Counted from the stretch's first letter, positions 17,118 through 26,636 are shown. The stretch is DNA of 64,000 nucleotides from Paenibacillus gyeongsangnamensis (GCF_027533625.1 NZ_JAQAGZ010000023.1:62001-126000); one strand, 5' to 3'. Numbers and translations: made by a program. Notes: generated from the sequence alone by a model not told the origin.

Positions 17118-17918
17118 TTGGCGGTAGTGCAGGCGGAGCGTTTGAGGAAAGCATTCGGAGGCCGGCCTGTGCTGGAGGAGCTTAGCTTCGAGGTGGAAGC
17201 GGGGGAATGGGTCGGCATTCTGGGGCCTAACGGCACGGGAAAATCGACGCTGCTGCACATGATCTCCGGTGTCCTGCAGCCGGATGCGGGGCGCGTGCTG
17301 CTCAAGGGCCGGCCGGCCGGCAGCTATTCGCGGAAGGCGATCGCCCGGTGGGTGGCCGTGCTTCAGCAGGATGCGCTGCCTCCGATCGGCTTCACGGTGC
17401 GCGAGACGATCGAGATGGGACGCTATCCGTACCAGAACTGGTTCGGGGATGAGCCGGAGGACCGGAGCGCGCTGGTAGAGCGCATCCTCGATTGGCTCAA
17501 GCTGAGGCAGCTGGCGGACCGCACGCTGGATCGTCTGAGCGGCGGGGAACGGCAGCGGGTAGCGCTGGGCAAGGTGATGGCGCAGGAGCCGATGCTGCTG
17601 CTGCTCGATGAACCGACGACGTTCCTCGATATCGGCTACCAGCTCGAAATGATGGAATGGATCCGCAGCTGGCAGCAGGAATGCGGTTTGACCGTCGTGT
17701 CGGTGCTGCATGACTTGAATTTGGCGTCGCAGTTTTGCGGCAGACTGCTGCTGCTGCATGAAGGGCACATTGCCGGGATGGGCACGCCGGATGAGGTGAT
17801 TCGGCCGGACCTGCTGGAGCGGGTCTACGGCACGCGGCCGCATGTGCTGACGCACCCTGATAAGCGGGTGCCGCAGATATTACTTGGAAGGGCTGGGTAT
17901 AGTGATGGATCAGAATAA
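17118..17918 (+). CDS. btuD: Cobalamin ABC transporter ATP-binding protein
   Basis: 266 residues, TTG start with GAAAGGAGG 8 bases upstream. Walker A GPNGTGKST at 36-44, a Q-loop (LQQDALPP), signature LSGGERQR, Walker B LLLLDEPTTFLDI and the switch histidine (VLHDLN) are all intact. It powers uptake by BtuFC. The FecE/BtuD group is clear; substrate assignment comes from the riboswitch and neighbours. Its 3' end overlaps the cobT start by 14 bases. Confidence 0.92.
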   Translation: MAVVQAERLRKAFGGRPVLEELSFEVEAGEWVGILGPNGTGKSTLLHMISGVLQPDAGRVLLKGRPAGSYSRKAIARWVAVLQQDALPPIGFTVRETIEMGRYPYQNWFGDEPEDRSALVERILDWLKLRQLADRTLDRLSGGERQRVALGKVMAQEPMLLLLDEPTTFLDIGYQLEMMEWIRSWQQECGLTVVSVLHDLNLASQFCGRLLLLHEGHIAGMGTPDEVIRPDLLERVYGTRPHVLTHPDKRVPQILLGRAGYSDGSE

Positions 17919-19005
17919 AGCGAACGGACAGGAAGCATTGGAGCAGGTGATCGCAGGTATCCGGCCGCTAGATTCGGCGGCGGTGGAAGCGGCCGCCCGG
18001 CATTTGGATCAACTGACGAAGCCGCCGGGGAGTCTCGGACGGCTGGAGCACGTGGCCAAACAGCTTGCAGGTATTCACGGCGAGGCGCTGCCCGAGCTCG
18101 GCCGTAAGGCCGTCATCGTAATGGCCGGAGACCACGGCGTATGCGAGGAAGGGATCAGCGCTTTCCCGGCGGAGGTGACGCCGCAGATGGTGATGAATTT
18201 CCTGCACGGCGGCGCAGCGGTCAACGTGCTGGCAAGACAAGCGGGAGCGGACGTGGTGTGCGTCGATATCGGCGTCAACGCCGAGCTGAGCCACCCGGAC
18301 CTGCGCTCGCGCAAAATACGCCGGGGCACGGCCAATATGGCGAAGGGCCCCGCGATGTCGCGCCGCGAGGCGGAAGCCGCGGTAAGGGTCGGGATCGAGA
18401 CGGTGGAGGAGCTCGCAGCCGCAGGCTACCGCTTGTTCGCCACCGGCGAGATGGGCATCGGCAACACCACGGCCAGCTCGGCTTTGCTGGCTGTGCTGGG
18501 GGGTGCCGATGTGGCCAGCGCCGCAGGCCGCGGGACGGGCATCGACGATGCGCGTCTGGCGCACAAGCAGGCGGTGATCCGCCGCTCGATCGAGATCAAC
18601 CGGCCGGATCCGGCCGACCCGATGGATGTGCTGACGAAGGTCGGAGGCCTTGAGATCGCAGGTCTTGTAGGCGTCATCCTCGGCGCGGCGCGGTGCCGGT
18701 GTCCGGTCGTGATCGACGGCTTTATTTCATCGGCAGCAGCCCTCGTAGCGACCCGGCTCGCTCCGGAGGCCGCATCGTACATCATTGCTTCGCATCTGTC
18801 GCAGGAGCAGGGGCATGAGCGGCTGCTTAACGAGATCGGGCTGGTACCGATGCTGCGGATGGATATGCGGCTCGGCGAAGGCACGGGGGCCGTGCTCGCT
18901 TTCTCGCTGGTCGAGGCTTCGGTGCGCATCATGAAGGAGATGGCTACCTTTGCGGATGCGGGCGTATCGAAATCGGAAGAGAAGAAGGAAGGCGCCGGGG
19001 CGTAA
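17905..19005 (+). CDS. cobT: Nicotinate-nucleotide-dimethylbenzimidazole phosphoribosyltransferase
   Basis: 366 residues, normal CobT length. It makes alpha-ribazole phosphate for the lower nucleotide loop of cobalamin. Seen motifs: LDQLTKPPGSLGRLE near 35-50, the MAGDHGV strand, a long GEMGIGNTT loop, and the C-terminal GEGTGA loop with the catalytic-glutamate region. The start at ATG 17905 (GTG 17902 is an alternative) uses GGAAGGGCTGG inside btuD. The overlap suggests coupled translation. Confidence 0.93.
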   Translation: MDQNKANGQEALEQVIAGIRPLDSAAVEAAARHLDQLTKPPGSLGRLEHVAKQLAGIHGEALPELGRKAVIVMAGDHGVCEEGISAFPAEVTPQMVMNFLHGGAAVNVLARQAGADVVCVDIGVNAELSHPDLRSRKIRRGTANMAKGPAMSRREAEAAVRVGIETVEELAAAGYRLFATGEMGIGNTTASSALLAVLGGADVASAAGRGTGIDDARLAHKQAVIRRSIEINRPDPADPMDVLTKVGGLEIAGLVGVILGAARCRCPVVIDGFISSAAALVATRLAPEAASYIIASHLSQEQGHERLLNEIGLVPMLRMDMRLGEGTGAVLAFSLVEASVRIMKEMATFADAGVSKSEEKKEGAGA

Positions 19006-19035
19006 GGTTGTCGTCCCGGGACGGGGGGAACGAAT

Positions 19036-19743
19036 GTGAAGGCACTGGTTACCGGAGGAGCCCGCAGCGGCAAAAGCAGCTTCGCCGAAGCGTACGCCGC
19101 CAAGCTGGCCGCGGAAGGCATCTACATCGCCACCTGCCAGGCGTACGACGAAGAGATGGAACGGCGCATCGGGCTGCACCGCCGGGAGCGGGAAGCGGCA
19201 GGCTTCCTGTGGCGCACGGTGGAGGAGCCGCTGGCTCTGGCCGAGACGCTGCTGCAGTTGGAGGCGGAGCATGCCTCGCTTCGGGAGCGGCCGGGGGATC
19301 AAGGAGGGCAGCGATCGGAGCAGTTGCGAGCTCTGGGCCAGGAACAAGAGCCGGTACAGGAGCAGGAGCAAGTGAATGAGAAGGTGCAGCTGCGAATGCA
19401 GGACGGACAGGGTACGGTCCGCAAGAGGCCGGTGGTGCTCGTCGATTGCTTGACGCTCTGGCTGACCAACTGGCTGCTGAGCTGGGAACAAGATCCGGAA
19501 GCGGAGCGGCGGGTGGAAGACAAGATCGAGGAGCTCGCAGCCGCCGTGAACGCTTATTCCGGACCGTTGGTACTGGTTACCAACGAGGTCGGCTATGGGC
19601 TAGTCCCCGAGTACAAGCTGGGCCGCCAGTTCCGGGATTTGTCCGGCCGGATGAATCAGCGGCTTGCCCGATGCGCGGACCAAGTGTTTTTGGTCGCCTC
19701 GGGTATCCCTATTGAGCTGAAGAGCAGGTCTTTTACACTATAA
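19036..19743 (+). CDS. cobU: Adenosylcobinamide kinase / GTP:adenosylcobinamide-phosphate guanylyltransferase
   Basis: 235 residues, GTG start after GGGGGGAAC. The P-loop GGARSGKSS is at 7-15; the LVTNEVGYGLVPEY motif and final RQFRDLSGRMNQ helix are typical of CobU. It phosphorylates adenosylcobinamide and then attaches GMP. The protein is about 50 residues longer than usual because of a Glu/Gln-rich, low-complexity insert at about residues 80-130, between the EPLALAETLL helix and the VLVDCLTLWLTN strand. The insert is in frame and all core motifs remain. Repeat array B starts about 50 bases after the stop. Confidence 0.9.
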   Translation: MKALVTGGARSGKSSFAEAYAAKLAAEGIYIATCQAYDEEMERRIGLHRREREAAGFLWRTVEEPLALAETLLQLEAEHASLRERPGDQGGQRSEQLRALGQEQEPVQEQEQVNEKVQLRMQDGQGTVRKRPVVLVDCLTLWLTNWLLSWEQDPEAERRVEDKIEELAAAVNAYSGPLVLVTNEVGYGLVPEYKLGRQFRDLSGRMNQRLARCADQVFLVASGIPIELKSRSFTL

Positions 19744-19794
19744 ATTTCGGGATGGCATGAGAATTCACATGGATCATGAACCCGGGGTCGTAAA

Positions 19795-20518
19795 ACTGAC
19801 ATAGAGTAAACCTGGTGTTCATTAGAAGCGCTCCCAGGTTCACTAAACGCTGCAGTTGGGCCATTTCGTGTATGTTAGTGAACCCAGGTTCGTTAGTAGT
19901 GAGTTTGAGTTCACTACATCCTAACATTCCAGATGTATGAGCGCGATAGTGAACTTGAGATGACATAAAGTAACCCTGATGTTCACTAGAAGCGCCCTCA
20001 GGTTCACTAAACGCTGCAGTTGGGCCATTTTCACGTGCGTTAGTGAACCCAGGTTCGCTAGTAGTGAGTTTGAGTTCACTATATCTAACTTTCCAGCTGG
20101 GCAAGCGCGATAGTGAACTAAAGATGACATAAAGTAACCCCGGAGTTCACCCCCAGGTTCACTAAACGCTGCAGTTGGGTCATTTCGTATGTGTTAGTGA
20201 ACCCAGGTTCGCTAGTAGTGAGTTTGAGTTCACTATATCTCAACTTTCCAGCTGGGCGAGCGCGATAGTGAACTTGAGATGACATAGAGTAACCCCGGAG
20301 TTCACTAGAAGCGCCCCCAGGTTCACTAAACGGTGCAAGTTAGCCATTTCGTGTGCGTTAGTGAACCTGAGTTCGCTAGTAGTGAGTTTGAGTTCACTAA
20401 ACGCCGCAAGTTAGCCATTTCGTGCGCGGTAATGAACCCAAGTTCGCTAGTAGTGAGTTTGAGTTCACTATATCTCAACTTTCCAGCTGTACGAGCGCGA
20501 TAGTGAACTTGAGATACA
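19795..20518. repeat. GTTCACTA-type repeat array B (subfamily II), five units
   Basis: The word GTAGTGAG plus a TTTGAGTTCACTA extension recurs at 19896, 20061, 20215, 20379 and 20450. Spacings are 165, 154, 164 and 71 bases, that is three near-full periods and one shortened unit. Units share TAGTGAACCCAGGTTCGCTAG and AGCGCGATAGTGAACTTGAG in pieces but differ from arrays A and C-E apart from the TAGTGAAC core. The array separates cobU from cbiB inside the vitamin B12 cluster. The whole 19744-20588 gap holds no credible gene. Confidence 0.9.
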
Positions 20519-20588
20519 TAGACGAAGCAGCCAAGCAGTACAATGTTACCTTTTTCAAGTCGGATTCAGTCGTAACGGAGGAAGTCAT

Positions 20589-21581
20589 TTGTTGTTTTAT
20601 AGCTTGCAAGAAACCGTGGCGATGACGCTGGCAGCCTTGGTGCTGGATTGGCTTATCGGCGATCCGGCGTGGAAGCGGCTGCCTCATCCCGTCGTTTTGA
20701 TCGGACGCTGGATTACGCTGCTTGAGAAGCGATTGCTTCCGGCACCCGGCGGTCCGCGGACAGAGGCCCGTACTAAGCTGAGGGGCGTAGGCTTGACAGC
20801 GGCGACGCTGGTTGTCGCTTTTGGCGCAATGGCTGCTGTCCTATGGGTCGCTCAAGCCTTGCATCCTTGGCTCGGTTACGCCGTAAACATATGGTTCATC
20901 TCGTCCACGGTGGCGGTGAAAGGGCTGAAGGAAGCCGCGATGCTCGTCTACCGTCCGCTGGCCGAAGGACATTTGGAGGATGCTCGAAAATATGTCGGCT
21001 ATATCGTCGGGCGGGACACTACGAAGCTGGATGAAGCGGAAATTACGAGGGCCACGGTTGAGACGGTTGCGGAAAATATCGTCGACGCCGTCGTTTCACC
21101 CCTATGCTATGCGTTGCTCGGGGCTGCGCCTCTGGCGATGCTGTACCGTGCGGCGAATACGCTCGATTCGATGGTCGGCTACAAGAACGACAAATATATC
21201 GATTTCGGATGGGCCTCGGCCCGCTTCGACGATGTGTTGAATTGGCTTCCGGCGCGGCTGACCGGCGCGCTGCTGGTGCTGACCGCCGCCTTGACGCCCG
21301 GAGCGAAGGCTGTCCCTGCGGCGCGATCAATCCGTCGCTTCGCCCGGCTTCATCCGAGCCCGAACAGCGGCATCCCCGAGTCGGCGGTAGCGGGAGCGCT
21401 TGGGATTGAGCTCGGGGGCGTGAACGTATACCACGGAAGAATCAGCGAACGGGCGCGGATGGGTTGGCCCTTGCGCGAGCGCGAGCGGGAGGATATCCGG
21501 CGGACGATCCGGATGATGTACGGAGTGAGCTACTGGATAGCGGGGGGATTGCTGTTATGCGTGCTTTTCGATTGGCCATAG
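20589..21581 (+). CDS. cbiB: Adenosylcobinamide-phosphate synthase
   Basis: 330 residues, four to five membrane segments. The N-terminal ALVLDWLIGDPAW and HPVVLIGRWI motifs and the central ANTLDSMVGYKN(D)KY loop are diagnostic of CbiB/CobD(Pseudomonas). It joins aminopropanol phosphate to adenosylcobyric acid. The start is TTG at 20589 following GGAGGAAGTCAT; ATG at codon 12 is an alternative. Its 3' end overlaps cobS by 25 bases. Because array B lies directly upstream, it may depend on read-through from cobU or on a promoter within the array. Confidence 0.92.
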   Translation: MLFYSLQETVAMTLAALVLDWLIGDPAWKRLPHPVVLIGRWITLLEKRLLPAPGGPRTEARTKLRGVGLTAATLVVAFGAMAAVLWVAQALHPWLGYAVNIWFISSTVAVKGLKEAAMLVYRPLAEGHLEDARKYVGYIVGRDTTKLDEAEITRATVETVAENIVDAVVSPLCYALLGAAPLAMLYRAANTLDSMVGYKNDKYIDFGWASARFDDVLNWLPARLTGALLVLTAALTPGAKAVPAARSIRRFARLHPSPNSGIPESAVAGALGIELGGVNVYHGRISERARMGWPLREREREDIRRTIRMMYGVSYWIAGGLLLCVLFDWP

Positions 21582-22381
21582 GCGAATGGACAGCCGCCGC
21601 CTTGGCGGCTTTTCAATTTTTGACGCGTCTCCCCGTTCCGGTGAGGCTGAACTATACCGATGCGCTGTTCCGGCGAAGCGTCGTTTTTTATCCACTGGCC
21701 GGGCTGGTGCTCGGTCTGCTGCTCGCCTTGGCAGGCTGGCTTCTCCGGATGGGACTGCCTACACTTCCTGCCGCCGCACTTCTGCTGACGCTCTGGGTAG
21801 GCTTGACCGGCGCGCTGCATCTGGACGGCTGGATGGATACGGCCGACGGCGTGCTGAGCCACCGTTCCCGCGAACGGATGCTGGAGATCATGAAGGACAG
21901 CCGCGTTGGGGCGATGGGCGTAATGGCCTGCGTACTGCTGCTTCTTCTAAAATGGTCCCTGCTCAGCGAGCTGCTGCAGGGTGACGGGCATCTGGGACCT
22001 AGTGCGCTACCCATGATCCTGATCCCCTTATGGAGCCGCTGGTATATGGTGATTGCCATCGCATGCTGGCCCTATGCTCGCGCCGAAGGGAGCGGCGGGC
22101 TTGGAGGCTACTTCCGAGGCGTCGGAAGGAAGCATCTCGCAGCCGTAACCGCTCTGGCGCTGCTGCTATCCACGGCCGTCCTGGCTGTTATAGGGCAGGG
22201 CTGGATGATGCTTGGGATGCTCGCCGGCGGCGCGCTTGTGACGGGCGCGGCCGGAAGCTTGTATTTGAGCCGCAAGCTTGGCGGTCTGACGGGCGATACC
22301 TACGGGGCGCTCAATGAATTAATCGAAACGGTGCTGCTGCTGGCGCTCGTACTGGCGCAGCCCATGCTGGGAGGTGGATGA
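21557..22381 (+). CDS. cobS: Adenosylcobinamide-GDP ribazoletransferase
   Basis: 274 residues, about seven hydrophobic segments, cytoplasmic membrane. The FQFLTRLPVPV N-terminus, the GALHLDGWMDTADG motif and a KDSRVGAMG loop are characteristic of CobS. It joins adenosylcobinamide-GDP to alpha-ribazole, completing cobalamin. The start ATG 21557 has GGGGGGATTGCTG upstream and lies within cbiB. The stop overlaps the next start as ATGA. Confidence 0.93.
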   Translation: MRAFRLAIGEWTAAALAAFQFLTRLPVPVRLNYTDALFRRSVVFYPLAGLVLGLLLALAGWLLRMGLPTLPAAALLLTLWVGLTGALHLDGWMDTADGVLSHRSRERMLEIMKDSRVGAMGVMACVLLLLLKWSLLSELLQGDGHLGPSALPMILIPLWSRWYMVIAIACWPYARAEGSGGLGGYFRGVGRKHLAAVTALALLLSTAVLAVIGQGWMMLGMLAGGALVTGAAGSLYLSRKLGGLTGDTYGALNELIETVLLLALVLAQPMLGGG

Positions 22382-25092
22382 ACATGCTGGAGCGCTATGG
22401 CCATGGCGGCGATTTGCGGACGGCGGCGGAAGCGTTCGGCGGAACGCCGGAACGGTTTCTGGATTATAGCTCTAATATGAATCCGCTCGGTCCGCCGGAT
22501 GTAGTCGGCCGCATACTGCGGGACAGCTGGCGCGATGTGGCGAATTATCCCGACCCAGCGGTGCGGGAGCTGACGCAACAGCTGGCGGCGAAGCATGGAG
22601 TTCCGCCGGAATGCGTGCTGGTCGGCAACGGCGCGGCAGAGCTGATCGACCTGGCCGTGCGGATCCTGGAGCCGAAGGTGACGGGGCTGGCTCGGCCTTC
22701 TTTTGCAGAATATGAGGAAGCGGTAGAAAAAACGGGCGGGCGTGTACTCGACCTCCCATTGACGGAGGCAACGGGCTTTCAGCTCACAGCCGAGGCTGCG
22801 GCGCTGGCAATGCGGAGCTGCGACCTGCTGATGGTCGGCCATCCGAACAATCCGACAGGACGTCTGCTGAGCCGGGACGTGATCGAGATGCTGAGGGCGG
22901 CGCGCAAGCCGGTGATCGTGGACGAGGCGTTCCTCGATTTCTCTCCTCTGGAGGAGGAGCTGACGCTGGCGAGTGCGGCGGCTGAGAACAAACAGTTGAT
23001 CGTAATCCGTTCAATGACGAAGTTTTATTCGATTCCGGGACTTCGGCTCGGATATGCCGTGGCGCATCCGGAGCGGATCGCCCGAATGAGGCGGCTGCAG
23101 GTGCCTTGGAGCGTCAATGCTCTCGCCCAGTGGATCGGTTCGGCGGTACTGCGAGAAGAGGCGTTTGCCGAGGAGACCAAGTCCTGGCTTCCGGCGGAGC
23201 GGGAATGGCTGTGCGGGAGGCTGCGGGAGCTGGGATTGAAGGTGTACGACAGTGACGTGAACTTCGTGCTTGTGTCGCTCGAGGCGCTGGATGTGACGGC
23301 GCAGAAGCTGCAGGAGGCTATGGGCCGAAGAGGCGTGCTGATTCGCGATGCGTCGCGGTTTCCGGGGCTGACGGACGTTTATGTCCGGGTGGCGGTGAAG
23401 CTGAGGGAAACCAACGAGCAGATGCTGCGGGCAATGTCGGAAGCGATAGGTGAGCTTCGGACTCGTCCATCCGGGTCAATGACCCTGGAAGCGAAAAGCG
23501 ATTCAGCGGTGCAAGATGAGGTGCCGGAGCAAAAACTAAGGCCTGCTAGAACCGTTATGCTGCAGGGCACAGGCTCCGACGTCGGCAAGAGCCTGCTCAC
23601 CGCCGGGTTGTGCCGCATGCTTCTGCAGGACGGCTACCGTGTAGCTCCGTTCAAGTCGCAGAACATGTCGCTCAATTCCTACGTGACGCCGGACGGCAAG
23701 GAGATCGGACGCGCCCAGGGCATGCAGGCGGACGCCTGCCGCGTTCCCGCGACGACGGACATGAATCCTATTCTGCTGAAGCCGAAGAAGGACATGGTAT
23801 CGCAGGTCGTGGTGCACGGCAAGCCTTACCGAGACCTGGACGCCCGCACTTACCGCGAGCGGTATTTGCCGGAAGCGGAGGCGGTGGTAAAGGAAGCGCT
23901 GAACCGTTTGCGCGCGGAGCACGATGTGATCGTGCTGGAAGGCGCGGGCAGTCCGGCGGAGGTGAACTTGAAGGACCGAGATATCGTCAACATGCGGATG
24001 GCCGGTTGGGCCGATGCGCCCGTCATTCTGGTAGCCGATATCGACCGGGGAGGGGTATTCGCCTCCTTGGTGGGGACACTGGAGATTTTGTCGCCGGAGG
24101 AGCGGGAGCGGGTCAGCGGCTTCATCATCAACAAGTTCCGCGGAGACGTTTCCCTGCTGCAGCCGGGTTTGGATTGGCTCGAGGCACGTACGGGCAAGCC
24201 GGTGCTGGGCGTCATTCCATACTTGCCCGACCTGGAGCTGGAGGACGAGGATTCCGCTTCGCTGGAGCGGAAGCTGACGGAAGCTCGCTCGGCTCAGGCG
24301 TTTGAGCCCGAAGGCGATACGGCGCAGAGGCTCGATATCGCCGTGATCCGACTCCCGCGGATATCCAACTTTACAGATATCGATCCGTTGTTTCATGAGC
24401 CGGATGTGCGGCTGCGTTTTGTTGATAAGGCGGACGATTTCGGCCTGCCCGATGCCGTCATCCTGCCGGGCAGCAAAAACACGGTTGACGATTTGCTGTT
24501 CCTTCGTACCGTAGGGCTGGACCGATCCTTGCAGGACCACGCCGGACGGGGAGGCTGGCTCGCAGGCATATGCGCCGGATACCAGATGATGGGCACCCGG
24601 CTGCTGGATCCGGATCTTGTCGAGTCAGACTGGCTGGAGCTGGAGGGGCTGGGGTTGTTCCCGACGGAAACCGTGTTTGCTGAGGAGAAGCGCACGATCG
24701 GGGTGGAAGGCACGGCGAGCGCAAATGCTGCCGGAGCGCTAGGACAGCCGATTACCGGCTACGAAATTCATATGGGCCGGACCAGGTTTCTGGAGCCGGT
24801 GCGGCATCCTTTTGCCATCCGGCGTACAGGCACCGGGGAAGAGACGACGGATGAAGGCGTCATTAGTGAGGACGGGCGTCTCTGGGGTACTTATGTGCAC
24901 GGCATTCTGCATAATGATGATTTCCGGCGGGCGTGGCTGAACCGGATCCGGGAAGCTAAGGGCTGGCAGCCGCTGACGGCCGGGCTGCGATTCTCGGAGC
25001 GCCGGGAAGCGGCCTTCGACCGGCTGGCGGACCATGTAAGAGGCCACTTGGATCATAAGCGGTTGTATGAGATGATAGGACTAACGAAATAA
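22378..25092 (+). CDS. cobDQ: Fusion of threonine-phosphate decarboxylase (CobD) and cobyric acid synthase (CobQ/CbiP)
   Basis: 904 residues in one frame. Residues 1-360 form a PLP fold-type I domain like CobD: YSSNMNPLGPP near 30-40, HPNNPTG at 155-161, DEAFLDF at 182-188, PLP lysine K215 in RSMTKFYSIPGLR. This domain makes aminopropanol phosphate. A 30-residue linker follows. Residues 392-904 form CobQ: GTGSDVGKS at 397-405, SQNMSLNSY near 427-435, and a type I glutaminase domain with Cys732 (GICAGYQ) and His841 (YVHGIL). This part amidates adenosylcobyrinic acid a,c-diamide. Both halves look complete. Each normally exists as a separate gene. The fusion supplies the two substrates that CbiB joins. 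Confidence 0.92.
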   Translation: MNMLERYGHGGDLRTAAEAFGGTPERFLDYSSNMNPLGPPDVVGRILRDSWRDVANYPDPAVRELTQQLAAKHGVPPECVLVGNGAAELIDLAVRILEPKVTGLARPSFAEYEEAVEKTGGRVLDLPLTEATGFQLTAEAAALAMRSCDLLMVGHPNNPTGRLLSRDVIEMLRAARKPVIVDEAFLDFSPLEEELTLASAAAENKQLIVIRSMTKFYSIPGLRLGYAVAHPERIARMRRLQVPWSVNALAQWIGSAVLREEAFAEETKSWLPAEREWLCGRLRELGLKVYDSDVNFVLVSLEALDVTAQKLQEAMGRRGVLIRDASRFPGLTDVYVRVAVKLRETNEQMLRAMSEAIGELRTRPSGSMTLEAKSDSAVQDEVPEQKLRPARTVMLQGTGSDVGKSLLTAGLCRMLLQDGYRVAPFKSQNMSLNSYVTPDGKEIGRAQGMQADACRVPATTDMNPILLKPKKDMVSQVVVHGKPYRDLDARTYRERYLPEAEAVVKEALNRLRAEHDVIVLEGAGSPAEVNLKDRDIVNMRMAGWADAPVILVADIDRGGVFASLVGTLEILSPEERERVSGFIINKFRGDVSLLQPGLDWLEARTGKPVLGVIPYLPDLELEDEDSASLERKLTEARSAQAFEPEGDTAQRLDIAVIRLPRISNFTDIDPLFHEPDVRLRFVDKADDFGLPDAVILPGSKNTVDDLLFLRTVGLDRSLQDHAGRGGWLAGICAGYQMMGTRLLDPDLVESDWLELEGLGLFPTETVFAEEKRTIGVEGTASANAAGALGQPITGYEIHMGRTRFLEPVRHPFAIRRTGTGEETTDEGVISEDGRLWGTYVHGILHNDDFRRAWLNRIREAKGWQPLTAGLRFSERREAAFDRLADHVRGHLDHKRLYEMIGLTK

Positions 25093-25109
25093 ACGGAGGA
25101 GGGAAAGGA

Positions 25110-25679
25110 ATGCGAATCTATACAAGAACCGGTGATGCCGGTCAGACCGGCGTCATCGGAGGCCGGGTGGACAAGGATGATGCGCGGGTGGAGGCTTACG
25201 GCACGACCGACGAGCTGAACTGCTTCGTAGGACAGGCGATGGGCTTCCTGGATCCCGAGAGGGATGCGGATTTGATGGCCGATCTGCTGGAAATCCAGCA
25301 CGAGATCTTCGATTGCGGCTCCGATCTTGCGCTGCTCAAGCAAGAGCTGCGGCCTTACAAGGTTACGGCGGAGATGGTGGACCGGCTCGAAGCGTGGATC
25401 GATAAATACGATGCGGAAACGCCCGACATCAAGCGGTTCATCCTCCCGGGAGGCAGCCAGGCTTCCTCCGCGCTCCATGTGTGCCGCACGGTATGCCGGC
25501 GTGCCGAACGCCGCGTCGTGACGCTGGCCCGTACGCAGCCGATCAACGAAGAAGTGCGCAGCTACTTGAACCGGCTGTCCGACCTGTTCTTTACGGTGGC
25601 CCGGACGGCGAACCACCGAGCCGGCGTCCACGACGTCGAATATGTGCGAAGCGCCGAGGTATTCCGCCGCAAATCATGA
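25110..25679 (+). CDS. PduO-type ATP:cob(I)alamin adenosyltransferase
   Basis: 189 residues, single-domain helical-bundle adenosyltransferase. N-terminal TRTGDAGQTGVIGG (ATP-binding TRxGDxGxT), VEAYGTTDELN, and the C-terminal RRAERR and LNRLSDLFF helices are all present. It adds the 5'-deoxyadenosyl ligand to cob(I)alamin. The start has GGAGGAGGGAAAGG upstream. Its stop overlaps the following start as ATGA, tying it to the pseudouridine synthase gene by translation. Confidence 0.93.
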   Translation: MRIYTRTGDAGQTGVIGGRVDKDDARVEAYGTTDELNCFVGQAMGFLDPERDADLMADLLEIQHEIFDCGSDLALLKQELRPYKVTAEMVDRLEAWIDKYDAETPDIKRFILPGGSQASSALHVCRTVCRRAERRVVTLARTQPINEEVRSYLNRLSDLFFTVARTANHRAGVHDVEYVRSAEVFRRKS

Positions 25680-26599
25680 GTACTTATTATAAGCCGCTCG
25701 AATATATCGTGCCTCCGGAGGAAGACGGCTTCGTGCTGCGGACGATTTTGCAGAAGAGGATGGGCGTATCCCGCAAGCTGCTCTCGAGACTGAAGCTGAC
25801 GGAGCAGGGGATCACGGTGAACGGAGAACGGAAATATATCGACATCAAAGTGAAGCCGGGTGACCGGGTGGCGGTTCGAATGGAGACGGAAGCGTCGGAC
25901 GACATTTTGCCGCAGCCGATGGAGCTTGATATTCTGTACGAGGATGACGAGCTCCTGGTGCTCAACAAGCCGGCCGGTCTGGTGGTGCATCCGACGCACG
26001 GGCATTACCTGAATACCATTGCCAACGGCGTCGTGCATTATTGGCGGGAGAAGGGCGAGAGCTTCCGCTTCCGTCCGGTGCACCGGCTGGACCAGGAAAC
26101 GTCGGGGACGCTCGCAATCGCGAAAAATCCGTACGTGCACCAACAAATCTCAGAGCAAATGCAGGCCCATGAAGTGAAAAAGGATTACGTCGCTCTGGTC
26201 CACGGCGTCGTCCAAGCGGACGCCGGCACGATCGAGGGGCCGATCGACCGCGACCCGCTCGAGCCGCACCTGCGCATCGTCACCCCGGACGGGTACCCCG
26301 CGACGACGCATTACCGCGTGGAGCGCCGGTTTCCGGGTGCTACCCTCGTACGGCTGCGCCTCGAAACCGGAAGGACGCATCAAATCCGCGTCCATATGAA
26401 GCATCTCGGCCATCCGCTGCTGGGCGATAAGCTGTACAGCCCGCCCGAGGAGCCGGAGGATGCGCTCATTGCAAGGCAGGCGCTTCACGCCTGCACGCTG
26501 GGCTTCACGCATCCCGGCACGAAGGCGTGGTTGGAGCTGGAGGCTCCGCTGCCGCCGGATATGCTCTCTTGCATTGCCCGGCTGCAGGAACGAAGCTAA
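25676..26599 (+). CDS. RluD/RluA family pseudouridine synthase
   Basis: 307 residues. An S4-like RNA-binding region (about 15-75) is followed by the catalytic domain with HRLDQETSG (136-144), where D139 is the catalytic aspartate. LNKPAGLVVHP at 96-106 and the RTHQIRVHM helix are present. It makes pseudouridine in rRNA; which site cannot be told. The start was set at 25676, where ATGA overlaps the adenosyltransferase stop; the frame stays open further upstream but only as a shadow of that gene. It is the last gene of the B12 cluster, probably by chance of transcription rather than pathway. Confidence 0.9.
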   Translation: MSTYYKPLEYIVPPEEDGFVLRTILQKRMGVSRKLLSRLKLTEQGITVNGERKYIDIKVKPGDRVAVRMETEASDDILPQPMELDILYEDDELLVLNKPAGLVVHPTHGHYLNTIANGVVHYWREKGESFRFRPVHRLDQETSGTLAIAKNPYVHQQISEQMQAHEVKKDYVALVHGVVQADAGTIEGPIDRDPLEPHLRIVTPDGYPATTHYRVERRFPGATLVRLRLETGRTHQIRVHMKHLGHPLLGDKLYSPPEEPEDALIARQALHACTLGFTHPGTKAWLELEAPLPPDMLSCIARLQERS

Positions 26600-26636
26600 A
26601 CAAGCCGGCATCTCTTAGCAGATGCCGGCTTGTTGC
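26600..26636 (+). terminator. Hairpin ending the B12 cluster
   Basis: AACAAGCCGGCATCT pairs perfectly with AGATGCCGGCTTGTT. There is no T-run, so termination may rely on the stem alone or on the opposite strand. Confidence 0.65.
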
